Below, piece by piece: positions 7,801 through 14,306 of a stretch of DNA of 14,358 nt (the first letter of the stretch is position 1; each line of letters opens with the position of its first letter). Both the position numbers and the translations under genes were made by a program. Below the pieces are notes generated by a model that was not told the DNA's origin, did not search any database, and was given only the letters and a program-made list of their open reading frames with translations. Source of the DNA: CAWKGC01 sp963849005 (GTDB lineage Bacteria > Pseudomonadota > Gammaproteobacteria > Burkholderiales > Usitatibacteraceae); contig CAWKGC010000012.1 of NCBI GenBank assembly GCA_963849005.1, forward strand, positions 1 to 14,358. The letters are read 5' to 3'.

Positions 7801-8135
7801 GCGGAGAATTCGTCGCGGGCGTGCGCTACAAGGCCTGGGCACCGCCCTCAGCGCTGCATCCGGCGATCCCGGTGCACGCGCCGCTGGTGTTCGACCTGGT
7901 CGATATCGCCAATGGCCGCTCGCTAGGCGGCTGCACCTATCACGTCTCGCATCCGGGCGGACGCAGCTACGCCACCTTCCCGGTCAACGCGCTCGAGGCG
8001 GAAGCCCGCCGCGTGGCGCGCTTTGCCAAGATGGGCCACACGCCGGGACCAATGGACGTGCGCCGCGAAGCGAGGAACCCGGCATTTCCCTGCACGCTGG
8101 ATCTGCGCCGGGCTCCGGTGTATTCGCTCGACTAG
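4827..8135 (+). CDS. Transglutaminase-DUF2126 fusion protein, 1102 aa
   Basis: Large two-part protein of the Anbu locus. Residues about 1-300 form a bacterial transglutaminase-like module: an N-terminal beta domain (IHHKTHYVFDRAVNLSPHEV) and a catalytic core with Cys184 in KGSCRDSAWLMV, His233 in TDLHAWCEAY and Asp249 in GLDPTSG, a complete Cys-His-Asp triad. In bacteria such cores often act as peptidases or amidases rather than cross-linkers. From about residue 333 (MGGEPTFVS) to the end is DUF2126, a predicted amidoligase domain; GRHTGTGGGNHVTIG near 700 and LEFRAFEMPPH near 835 are conspicuous. An Ala/Ser/Arg-rich stretch near 570-590 looks like a linker or insertion. Length fits the fused family. 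The start is GTG at 4827, 21 bp after repeat copy 2, with a weak purine-rich site (TGGAAA). No signal peptide is seen. The TAG stop overlaps the opposing gene's stop. Confidence 0.93.
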   Translation: MTIKVAIHHKTHYVFDRAVNLSPHEVRLRPAAHCRTPIEAYSLKVRPEKHFLNWQQDPYGNWVARLVFPEKSRELEITVDLVADMTVINPFDFFVEKVADNFPFAYTPENARELSPYLEVEPLTPRLEAWIEKARKRFLAKPIITIDFLVGVNQMLQADVQYLIRMEAGIQPPELTLELAKGSCRDSAWLMVQILRRFGLAARFASGYLVQLVADQKPLDGPAGTSKDFTDLHAWCEAYVPGAGWIGLDPTSGLLAGEGHIPLACTALPSSAAPVTGFTDPCTTTLDFAMTVTRIHEDPRVTRPYTKHQWREIDKLGAQVDAELAAHDVRLTMGGEPTFVSIDDMDGPEWNITAHSDKKFALAADLLVRLRKSFAPGGVLQYGQGKWYPGEALPRWALYCFWRKDGAPLWEAPLPAEGKGNADAEAARRFADELAAQLGLAADFVNPAYEDPFRILRDEANLPQNIDPLAEELAAGVVRDKLREQLTGKIGKPVGFVLPLCAAPRAKASAATKWQSSPWPLRRGHVFLLEGDSPMGYRLPLASLPAKLPRDEEPVIATDPFERRDALGHRKPARSASTASSARRAAPAPKDVIKTALCVEPRGGTLMVFLPPLATLEDYVALIGAVEAASVALETPVRIEGYPPPDDPRLMRLGITPDPGVIEVNVHPAADWATLKETVTTLYADARESRLATEKFMLDGRHTGTGGGNHVTIGAAKASDSPLLRRPDLLKSLITYWQVHPALSYLFSGTFIGPTSQSPRVDEARNDALYELAIAFEQLDREFPPGKENEKPWLVDRLLRNFLVDLTGNTHRAEFSIDKLYAPGSATGRLGLLEFRAFEMPPHAQMSLTQMLLLRALVARFWRAPFRGRVSPWSTRLHDEFMLPHFVAQDMRQVVDDLNDAGYDFRFEWFSPFLEFRFPRYGTVAYDGVELELRQAIEPWHVLGEEVVQAATSRYVDSSVERLQVKVTRFNDSRMGVACNGRLVPMTPTGRSGEFVAGVRYKAWAPPSALHPAIPVHAPLVFDLVDIANGRSLGGCTYHVSHPGGRSYATFPVNALEAEARRVARFAKMGHTPGPMDVRREARNPAFPCTLDLRRAPVYSLD

Positions 8136-9652
8136 CCCGGCCTGCCCTCGTCCAGCCCGAAGAACTTGCGGATGCCCCGCAGGATGTCGCCGTGCGGCAC
8201 GGGCATTTTCGCGTCGACCTCGATCTTCTTCCTCAAGGCCTCGAGCGCGACGCTCCTCCCGGCAAGCACCTTCGAGATCTCGGTGGCAATGTCGGGACGC
8301 GAATGCAGGACGCTTGCGAACCCGACCTTGTCCAGCCGGTAGCACTCGACATCGGTGCGCGCCGTGACGGTGGCGCGGCGGGGCTCGCCGGTCATCATGC
8401 CCATCTCGCCCACGACGCTGCCGGCGGGCAGCGTGTTGAGCAGTACCCTGCCGGCATCGCGTTCCTCGACCCAGACATCGGCTTCACCCGTGACAACCAG
8501 GTAGAGCCAATGCGCCACGGCGCCTTGCCGCGTGATCGTGTCGCCCTTCACGAACGGCGCATAGACGAGATGCTCGGCGAGGACGAGCAGCTCTTCCGCC
8601 GTCAGGGCGGCGAAGATCTCGACCTTGGCCAGCGCGGCCAGGCGGCGCTGGATTTCCTCCGCGTGTCGCGCGGCACGCATCGACTCGTTCTCCTTCTCGA
8701 CCATGCGCTCCGCATAGGGCGCCGCGAGGTGCATGCCGGCGCGGATGATCGCCGCCAGCGCGTGCGCGCGCACCAGCGAGTCGGTCGGGTCGTCCACCGC
8801 GGGATCGGTGAGCCAGTAGCGGATCGCATAGCGCCCGCCGCGATCGACGAAATCCATCAGGACGACTTTCGGCGCCGGCTCCTTCGCCACGTTCTCGATG
8901 TCGGCCTCGCTGATCGCCTTTTCCAGCGTCGCGCAGACCTGCGCCGGGGTGGCCTGGCCGCCGACATTGATCCAGACCCACCGCCTCCAAAGGACCGGCC
9001 GATCGCCGCGGGAGCCGATCACCATGAACTTCTGTTTCGTCAGCGCCCCATTGGGCAGGTAGACGGTTTCGCGGTTGCGGGTTTCCACCGCCGTGTAGCG
9101 CCAGCGCACCTCGACGACACGACCGCTCACGTCGTCGAAGCGGATCCAGTCGCCGACCCGGATCGAGCGGTCGAACTGCAGCACCAGGCCGCCAAGCAGG
9201 TTGCCGAGCGTTTCCTGCATGGAAAACGCGATCACGCCGGTGATGACGGCGGACGTGGCAACCAGGCTCGACAGGTCCATGCCCGACAGGCGCAACCACG
9301 CCAGGCCCAGGGCGACGATCGCCGCGGCGAAGGAGAGGTCCTCGACGATGCGCGCCGTGCCCAGGTTGAGCGCAGGGAGGATCACGCGGAAGAACAGCAG
9401 GAACGCAACGCGCACCAGCGCTGCAACGATGCCTACCGCGGCCACATCGGCCGCCATGCTCGCGACGGAATGCTCCCCCTCGACGCCGAATGCGCCGGCC
9501 ACGACCCCGACCAGCGCGCTGGCAATGAGGAAGACGAGCGTGTGCCTGACCGTCCTGCGGTCCGCGGGAAGCAGCGCGAGCAGGACCAATCCGAGCGCAA
9601 GCGCAGCCAACGCCGCGTAGCCCATCTCCATGCGGAACGCGGCGAAGCTCAT
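8132..9652 (-). CDS. MscS-type channel with C-terminal cyclic-nucleotide-binding domain, 506 aa
   Basis: Inner-membrane channel resembling the bacterial cyclic-nucleotide-gated (bCNG) branch of the MscS superfamily. Predicted membrane segments lie at about 11-28, 38-55, 66-92 and 107-122. The pore helix follows at about 128-160, with family-typical Gly/Ala pattern and MQETLGNLLGGLVLQFDR. The MscS beta domain then follows (VGDWIRFDDVSGRVVEVRWR, TVYLPNGALTKQ). A helical linker (about 345-370) leads to a cNMP-binding fold whose phosphate-binding cassette GEMGMMTGEPRRATV lies at 415-429, including the Arg that usually contacts the cyclic phosphate. Ligand and gating are inferred; related bCNG channels tend to respond poorly to tension. 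I chose the ATG at 9652 because GGGGGAAGG precedes it by about 10 bp and the longer reading would overlap the upstream gene. It follows the phosphotransferase gene by 37 bp, probably in one operon. Confidence 0.9.
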   Translation of the reverse strand: MSFAAFRMEMGYAALAALALGLVLLALLPADRRTVRHTLVFLIASALVGVVAGAFGVEGEHSVASMAADVAAVGIVAALVRVAFLLFFRVILPALNLGTARIVEDLSFAAAIVALGLAWLRLSGMDLSSLVATSAVITGVIAFSMQETLGNLLGGLVLQFDRSIRVGDWIRFDDVSGRVVEVRWRYTAVETRNRETVYLPNGALTKQKFMVIGSRGDRPVLWRRWVWINVGGQATPAQVCATLEKAISEADIENVAKEPAPKVVLMDFVDRGGRYAIRYWLTDPAVDDPTDSLVRAHALAAIIRAGMHLAAPYAERMVEKENESMRAARHAEEIQRRLAALAKVEIFAALTAEELLVLAEHLVYAPFVKGDTITRQGAVAHWLYLVVTGEADVWVEERDAGRVLLNTLPAGSVVGEMGMMTGEPRRATVTARTDVECYRLDKVGFASVLHSRPDIATEISKVLAGRSVALEALRKKIEVDAKMPVPHGDILRGIRKFFGLDEGRPG

Positions 9653-9689
9653 GCCGGCGCCTTCCCCCGCGAGGTGTCCCCTGAAGCGC

Positions 9690-11165
9690 TCAAAGCCTTT
9701 CCTCGATCGCGTCGCAAAGGCGCTCGAGCACCTCGATCCGGGCATGCGGCTTGTCATTGGCGGCGACCAGGTTCCAGGGAGCGAAGTCGCTAGAGGTTCG
9801 CTCCACCATGTCGCAGATGGCGCGCTCGTAGGCGGGCCACTTCTTGCGGTTGCGCCAGTCCTCGTCGGTGATCTTGAAGCGCTTGTGGGGCGTCTTCTCG
9901 CGTTCCTTGAAGCGGCGCAATTGCTCCTGGAGCGTGACGGCGAGCCAGAACTTCACAACGATCGCGCCGGCGCTCGTGAGCTGCTCCTCGAAGTCGTTGA
10001 TCTCGTGATAGGCGCGCATCCAGTCGGACTCCGAGCAGAAGCCCTCGACGCGCTCCACCAGCACCCGGCCGTACCACGAGCGGTCGAAGATCACCGCCTG
10101 CCCGTGCCCCGGGATCTTGCGCCAGAAGCGCCACAGGTAGGGCTGCGCGCGCTCCTCGTCGCTGGGCGCCGCCACCGGGATGACCCGGTAGAACCGCGCA
10201 TCCATCGCGCGCGTGACGCGACGGATCGTGCTCCCCTTGCCCGCGGCGTCCATGCCTTCGAACACCATGATGACCGAGTGCTCGCGCATCTTCGGCGAGC
10301 GGGTCAGCAGGCTCAGGCGTCCCTGCAGCTTCTCCACGCGCTTGTCGTAGGCCTTCGCCGGGACGGTGGCGGAGTAGTCGAGCGTGTTGAGCACGTTGCG
10401 CTTGTCGATCGCGGGCTTGGGCGCAGGCGCCGACGGGGCGATCACCGGCGCCGGCCCTTCGAGCCGGTGGCGCAGCGAGTCGAGGAGCAGCTTGCCCGCG
10501 GTGATCGACCGGTACTCGGGGTTGCTGCCCTCGATGATGTGCCATGGCGCCTCGCCCGTTCCGGTCTCCCTGAGCGCGTCCTCGCAGACGTCGAGGAACT
10601 TGTCGTAGTGCTTGAATTGCTGCCAGTCGCGCTCGGTCACGCGCCACGCCGTCTTCTTGTTGCCGGCGAGGTCCTTCAGGCGCTTTTTCTGCGCGTCCTT
10701 CGAGAGGTGGAACCACAGCTTCAGGACCAGCGCGCCCTCGGCAACGAGCATGCGCTCGAGGTGGCGGATATGGTCGAGCTGGTGCTCGAACTCGGCGCGC
10801 TTGTGGTGGCCCAGCACGCGCTTGATGATCGGGTCGGTGTACCAGGAGCCGAACAGGATGCCGATGCGCCCCTTCGGCGGCAGCGCCTGGAAGAAGCGCC
10901 ACATGTCCGGGCGCTCCCGCTCCGCGTCCGTGAGTTCGCCGAAGGCATGGGTGTGGATATGGCGCGGATCCATCCACTCGTTGAACAGGTTGACAGTCTC
11001 GCCCTTGCCGGCGCCGTCCACGCCGCTCACCAGGATGATCACCGGAAACTTGCCCTTGTCGAGCAGTTCGTACTGCGCCTTGAGCAGTGCTTCGCGCAAT
11101 TTCGGCTCTTCGCGCCGGTATTCCTCTTTCGTGATCTGGTGGCCGATTTCCGCGGACTCGAACAT
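9690..11165 (-). CDS. pap: Polyphosphate:AMP phosphotransferase, two PPK2 domains, 491 aa
   Basis: Tandem-domain PPK2 (class II) enzyme that uses polyphosphate to convert AMP to ADP in the cytoplasm. Domain 1 (about 15-250) has a Walker A loop GVDGAGKGET at 48-57 and the lid region RPDMWRFFQALPPKGRIG. Domain 2 (about 285-491) has EGMDAAGKGST at 303-313, QPYLWRFWRKIPGHG, and the catalytic DRSWYGR motif at 361-367. In domain 1 the equivalent of DRSWY reads FGSWY, so the Asp-Arg pair is missing. That suggests catalysis by the second domain, a division described for fused PPK2 enzymes. The ATG at 11165 has an excellent ribosome site (AGGAGAG, about 6 bp upstream) and begins MFESAEIGHQ as in homologues; the much longer upstream reading runs through the riboswitch on the other strand and is not used. 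It is the first gene of a minus-strand pair with the channel gene. Confidence 0.94.
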   Translation of the reverse strand: MFESAEIGHQITKEEYRREEPKLREALLKAQYELLDKGKFPVIILVSGVDGAGKGETVNLFNEWMDPRHIHTHAFGELTDAERERPDMWRFFQALPPKGRIGILFGSWYTDPIIKRVLGHHKRAEFEHQLDHIRHLERMLVAEGALVLKLWFHLSKDAQKKRLKDLAGNKKTAWRVTERDWQQFKHYDKFLDVCEDALRETGTGEAPWHIIEGSNPEYRSITAGKLLLDSLRHRLEGPAPVIAPSAPAPKPAIDKRNVLNTLDYSATVPAKAYDKRVEKLQGRLSLLTRSPKMREHSVIMVFEGMDAAGKGSTIRRVTRAMDARFYRVIPVAAPSDEERAQPYLWRFWRKIPGHGQAVIFDRSWYGRVLVERVEGFCSESDWMRAYHEINDFEEQLTSAGAIVVKFWLAVTLQEQLRRFKEREKTPHKRFKITDEDWRNRKKWPAYERAICDMVERTSSDFAPWNLVAANDKPHARIEVLERLCDAIEERL

Positions 11166-11262
11166 GGCTCTCTCCTGTTTATGCGCAAGGCTAGCGCGAA
11201 TTGGCGGCCCGGGGGATGATCCCGCGCAAAATCGGCGCACTCCGTGGCCGGGAGCGCGCGGC
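11166..11262. other. Intergenic region between divergent units
   Basis: About 100 bp between the phosphotransferase start and the btu promoter. It holds the minus-strand ribosome site (AGGAGAG at 11172-11178, read on the minus strand) and presumably that unit's promoter, though I see no hexamers good enough to call. A short GGGGATGATCCC dyad lies near 11211-11223. Confidence 0.4.
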
Positions 11263-11267
11263 CGCCG

Positions 11268-11276
11268 TGCTATTCT
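11268..11276 (+). promoter_or_regulatory. Extended -10 promoter for the btu operon
   Basis: TGCTATTCT fits an extended -10 (TG, one base, then TATTCT; five of six match TATAAT). It lies about 8 bp before the first base of the cobalamin riboswitch, where a transcription start would be expected. The -35 region is GC-rich with no consensus match, which is common for extended -10 promoters. Confidence 0.5.
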
Positions 11277-11283
11277 CGCGGCG

Positions 11284-11510
11284 TTTGGTGCCCGCGTCGT
11301 CCGTCGCGGCGGCGCGGGGTAAACGGGAAGCAGGAAGGCAGGGCCGCAACTTGCGGCCGCGCCCAACCTGCGCTGCCCCCGCAACGGTAAGCGGACAGGG
11401 CGCGCGAAGCCATTTCGCCGTCTTCGCTCCTGCGCACAGGCTCCTGGCGGCGCAAGCCGCAGGGAGCGCCGCAGGTGCTGTTCCGCCAGCCCGGATACCG
11501 GCCAACGAGG
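11284..11510 (+). ncRNA. Cobalamin (B12) riboswitch
   Basis: This leader RNA binds cobalamin and represses B12-uptake genes. The hallmark blocks occur in order and with normal spacing: TTGGTGCC at 11284-11291, the GGGTAAACGGGAA core near 11317-11329, a variable hairpin with a perfect 7-bp stem at 11342-11358, the highly conserved GCTGCCCCCGCAACGGTAAG at 11372-11391, further paired arms at about 11400-11480, and the B12 box AGCCCGGATACCGGCC at 11488-11503. It sits directly upstream of btuF, as expected. The exact 3' limit of the aptamer is approximate. Confidence 0.95.
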
Positions 11511-11511
11511 G

Positions 11512-11535
11512 GGCGTGCCGCGCGAGCGGCGCGCC
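11512..11535 (+). promoter_or_regulatory. GNRA-capped hairpin after the B12 box (possible expression platform)
   Basis: A 10-bp stem (GGCGTGCCGC with GCGGCGCGCC, one U-G pair) is closed by a GCGA tetraloop, starting 8 bases after the B12 box. No T run follows it or occurs anywhere before btuF, so a simple intrinsic terminator is unlikely. A second pairing is possible: CGTGCCG at 11514-11520 with CGGCACG at 11565-11571, which would exclude this hairpin. A mutually exclusive switch acting on translation or Rho access is inferred. Confidence 0.5.
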
Positions 11536-11595
11536 ATGGGGTGACTGGCCTGCGGGGAAGCGGGCCGGCACGATCGATGGTTCCGCGGGCCTTCC

Positions 11596-12498
11596 TTGAC
11601 GACCAAAGCTTTTGCGCCGCGAGCGCCGGGACTGCATGCGATCGGCATGGCCCTGTTCCTGCTCGCCTCGTGCCTGCATGGCGCGGCGCGCGCGCAGGTC
11701 GTGCTGCGCGACGATCGCGGCGCGGACCTCGCATGGGCGGCACCTCCGCAACGCATCGTGAGCCTCCTGCCCTCGCTTACCGAGAGCATCTGCGCGCTGG
11801 GTGCCTGCGCGAGCCTCGTGGGCACCGACAGCTATTCCAACTGGCCGGCCGCCGTCCAGTCCCTTCCCAAGCTGGGCGGGCTCGACGACGCGCAACTCGA
11901 GCGCATCGCCGGGCTCAAGCCGGACCTCGTGCTGGCAACGCCGGGCGCGCGCGTGATCGAGCGGCTGGAAGCGCTCGGCATCCGCGTGATGGTGCTGCGA
12001 TCGGAGAGCCACGCTGATGTCCGGCGCACACTGCTCCTTCTCGCCGGGCTGCTCGGCAGGCCCGATGCCGGGACGCTGGCGTGGGCGCGCATCGAGAACG
12101 AATTTCGCGACGCTGCGGCACGGGTTCCCGCCGCATTGCGCGGCAAGCGCGTCTTCTTCGAGGTTGGCGCGCCGTATGCGGCCGGCACGTCGTCGTTCAT
12201 CGGGGAGACCCTCACGCAACTGCGCATGGGAAACATCGTGCCGGCCGAGCTCGGGCCCTTCGCAAAGCTGAACCCCGAGTTCGTGGTGCGCGCGCAGCCC
12301 GACATCGTCATGGCGATCGCCCGCGAGATCGCCGCGATGCCGAGCCGCCCGGGATGGGCCGGCCTGCGCGCATTGCAGGACGGGCGCACCTGCGCATTCG
12401 AGGCCGATCGCTACGAGATCCTGGTGCGGCCCGGCCCGCGCATGGGCCAGGCGGCGGTGTTGATCGCCGATTGCCTCGGCAACCTGGGCAAGAGCTGA
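11596..12498 (+). CDS. btuF: Vitamin B12 ABC transporter, substrate-binding protein BtuF
   Basis: Periplasmic cobalamin-binding protein that delivers B12 to BtuCD. It has the class III binding-protein fold signatures PQRIVSLLPSLTE (51-63), ALGA..LVGTD, the GGLDD.QLERI.GLKPDLVLA segment near 95-115, and LNPEFVVRAQPDIV in the second lobe. Length (300 aa) is typical. The N-terminus has Lys/Arg, a hydrophobic core at about 15-25, and either lipobox LASC (Cys26) or a signal peptidase I site ARA-Q near 33, so lipidation is possible. The start is TTG at 11596, chosen because an in-frame stop lies upstream at 11542 and the basic n-region begins here; ATG at 11647 is the alternative but would leave a signal peptide without positive charge. 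No clear Shine-Dalgarno precedes either. It follows the cobalamin riboswitch, which strongly supports B12 specificity over haem or siderophore. Confidence 0.92.
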   Translation: MTTKAFAPRAPGLHAIGMALFLLASCLHGAARAQVVLRDDRGADLAWAAPPQRIVSLLPSLTESICALGACASLVGTDSYSNWPAAVQSLPKLGGLDDAQLERIAGLKPDLVLATPGARVIERLEALGIRVMVLRSESHADVRRTLLLLAGLLGRPDAGTLAWARIENEFRDAAARVPAALRGKRVFFEVGAPYAAGTSSFIGETLTQLRMGNIVPAELGPFAKLNPEFVVRAQPDIVMAIAREIAAMPSRPGWAGLRALQDGRTCAFEADRYEILVRPGPRMGQAAVLIADCLGNLGKS

Positions 12499-12500
12499 GC

Positions 12501-13508
12501 ATGACCGGGACCGCACGCCCCCGCCGGCGGAATCTCGCGCTGGGACTGTGCATGGCCAGCGTGTTGCTGGTCTGCGCCGGCCTGCTGGCAGGCAGCGAAG
12601 GCTGGTCGCCGGCCGCGCTTTTCGGCGCCGACGCGAGCCTGATCGTCGGCCAGATCCGCGCACCGCGGACCCTCGGCGCGTGGCTCACCGGCGCGCTGCT
12701 GGGACTGGCAGGCGCCGTCGCGCAAGGGCTGTTTCGCAACCCGCTCGCCGACCCCTACCTGCTCGGCTCGGCGGCGGGAGCCTCGCTGGGCGTCGTGCTC
12801 GTGCTTGCGGCCGGCTCGCTCAGCGGGCACGCCATCGGGCTGGCCACTGCCGAGGGGCTGGCGCGCTTCGGGCTGGTGGGCGCCGCGTTCGTCGGCGCAT
12901 TGGCGGGCGTGATGCTGACGCTCGTGCTGGCCCGCGGCGCGCAGCACACCACGCGATTGCTGCTTTCGGGCATCGTGGTCGGCGTCGTCATGAACGCCGT
13001 CAGCGACCTGCTCACCACCGCCGCGCCGGAAGCGCTGCGCGGCAAGCAGGTGTTCATGCTCGGCACCACCAGCTTCCTGGGATGGGAGAGCGTGGCCATC
13101 CTTGCGGCCGGGCTTGCGCTCACGCTGCCTGTGGCGTGGCGCCTGGCGCGCACGCTCGACGCGCTCACCCTCGGCGAGGACACGGCGCGAAGTCTCGGCC
13201 TGGCGCTGCCGCGATGGCGCAGGGTACTGGTACTCGTCATGGCGCTGGCCACCGGGCTCGCCGTTTCGCAGGCCGGCCTCCTCGCGTTCGTCGGCCTCGT
13301 TTCGCCGCACCTCGTGCGGCGCTTCGCCCCCGCGCCCCACGGCTTTTCGCTCGTGGCCAGCGCGGCCGCGGGCGGCGTCCTGCTGCTTGCCGCCGATGTG
13401 GCGGCGCGCACCGTGATCGCCCCGCAGGAATTGCCCGTGGGCGTCCTCACCGCGGTGCTTGGCGGCAGCTACCTGCTGTGGCTCCTGCACCGCCGGAGCG
13501 TGGCGTGA
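12501..13508 (+). CDS. btuC: Vitamin B12 ABC transporter, permease BtuC
   Basis: Inner-membrane permease of the FecCD/BtuC family, 335 aa, which usually has about ten membrane helices per subunit and works as a dimer. Hydrophobic segments run through the whole chain. Family signatures are IRAPRTLGAWLTGALLGLAG near 52-71, the NPLADPYLLGSAAGASLG motif near 80-98, RLLLSGIVVGVVMNA near 152-166, and the AFVGLVSPHLVRRF coupling segment near 261-274 that contacts the ATPase. The N-terminus is basic (ARPRRR), consistent with cytoplasmic placement. The ATG at 12501 starts two bases after the btuF stop and its end overlaps the btuD start. An earlier in-frame ATG at 12081 lies deep inside btuF and is not used. 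Confidence 0.94.
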   Translation: MTGTARPRRRNLALGLCMASVLLVCAGLLAGSEGWSPAALFGADASLIVGQIRAPRTLGAWLTGALLGLAGAVAQGLFRNPLADPYLLGSAAGASLGVVLVLAAGSLSGHAIGLATAEGLARFGLVGAAFVGALAGVMLTLVLARGAQHTTRLLLSGIVVGVVMNAVSDLLTTAAPEALRGKQVFMLGTTSFLGWESVAILAAGLALTLPVAWRLARTLDALTLGEDTARSLGLALPRWRRVLVLVMALATGLAVSQAGLLAFVGLVSPHLVRRFAPAPHGFSLVASAAAGGVLLLAADVAARTVIAPQELPVGVLTAVLGGSYLLWLLHRRSVA

Positions 13509-14284
13509 CGGGCCGGGCAACAACGCTGCGCGCGGAGGGCGTTCGCGTCGAGCTGGGCGGCACGGAGGTGCTGCACGGCGTCTCGCTCACCTTGTCGCCC
13601 GGGTGGACCGCCATCGTCGGCCCCAACGGGGCGGGCAAGTCGACCCTGCTGCGCGCGATGGCCGGGCTGCTGGCGCCTTCGGCCGGCACCGTCTGGATGG
13701 GCGAGCGGGCGATCCCGCAGCTGCCTGCGCGAGAACGCGGGCAGCTGGTTTCGTGGCTGGACCAGAAAGGCGAAGGCAGCGGCGACCTGACCGTGCGCGA
13801 TGTCGTGCGCCTCGGGCGCCTGCCTCACCTCGGGCTGTTCGCGGCGCCGGGCGCGATCGACGAAGCCGCCGTGGACGCGGCGATTGCCGCTTGCGAATGC
13901 GACGCGTGGCAGCACCGGCAGCTGCAGGAACTCTCAGGCGGCGAAAGGCAACGGGCCTTGCTTGCGCGCGCGCTTGCAGTCGAGGCGCCCGTGCTGCTGC
14001 TCGATGAACCGACGACGCACCTCGACCCGCCGCACCAGGTGGCGCTGGTGCGCCTGCTGAAACGCCTCGGCCGCAGCCGCCTCGTGGCCAGCGTGCTGCA
14101 CGACCTGCCGCTCGCGCTCCAGGCCGACCGCATCGTCGTCATGAGTGCCGGCCGCGTGTTTGCCGAAGGCGCGCACGACGACACCACTGTGCACGCGGCC
14201 CTGATGGCGGTGTTCGACCAGGCAATCTGCATCCAGCGCCTGGGCGAGCGGTTCATCGCCGTGCCCAATCTCGCCGAGGGATGA
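13505..14284 (+). CDS. btuD: Vitamin B12 ABC transporter, ATP-binding protein BtuD
   Basis: Cytoplasmic ATPase of the B12 importer, 259 aa. It has all nucleotide-binding motifs: Walker A GPNGAGKST (39-47), a Q-loop in SWLDQKG near 80, signature LSGGERQRALLARALA near 141-156, Walker B VLLLDEPTTHLD near 161-172, and the H-loop His in SVLHDLPLAL. The start is GTG at 13505, overlapping the btuC stop as GTGA, a classic translational coupling arrangement; the longer reading from 12548 lies inside btuC in another frame. Riboswitch control of the whole operon is implied by the tight spacing. No btuB receptor gene or cobalamin biosynthesis gene is visible in the window. Confidence 0.94.
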   Translation: MTGRATTLRAEGVRVELGGTEVLHGVSLTLSPGWTAIVGPNGAGKSTLLRAMAGLLAPSAGTVWMGERAIPQLPARERGQLVSWLDQKGEGSGDLTVRDVVRLGRLPHLGLFAAPGAIDEAAVDAAIAACECDAWQHRQLQELSGGERQRALLARALAVEAPVLLLDEPTTHLDPPHQVALVRLLKRLGRSRLVASVLHDLPLALQADRIVVMSAGRVFAEGAHDDTTVHAALMAVFDQAICIQRLGERFIAVPNLAEG

Positions 14285-14306
14285 GCGCCGGCGCGGCGGA
14301 GCGACC

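Noticed and set aside
9653..9757. N-terminal extension of the channel protein
   Set aside because: It overlaps the end of the phosphotransferase gene, is Arg/Ser-rich, and ATG 9652 has a good ribosome site.
7550..9793. 747-codon plus-strand frame spanning the end of the transglutaminase gene and antisense to the channel gene
   Set aside because: Chance open frame in GC-rich sequence; the channel and transglutaminase frames have clear domains on both sides of 8132-8135.
11191..12663. 490-codon minus-strand open frame opposite the riboswitch and btuF
   Set aside because: It covers a highly structured riboswitch and btuF in antisense, and its composition is shadow-like.
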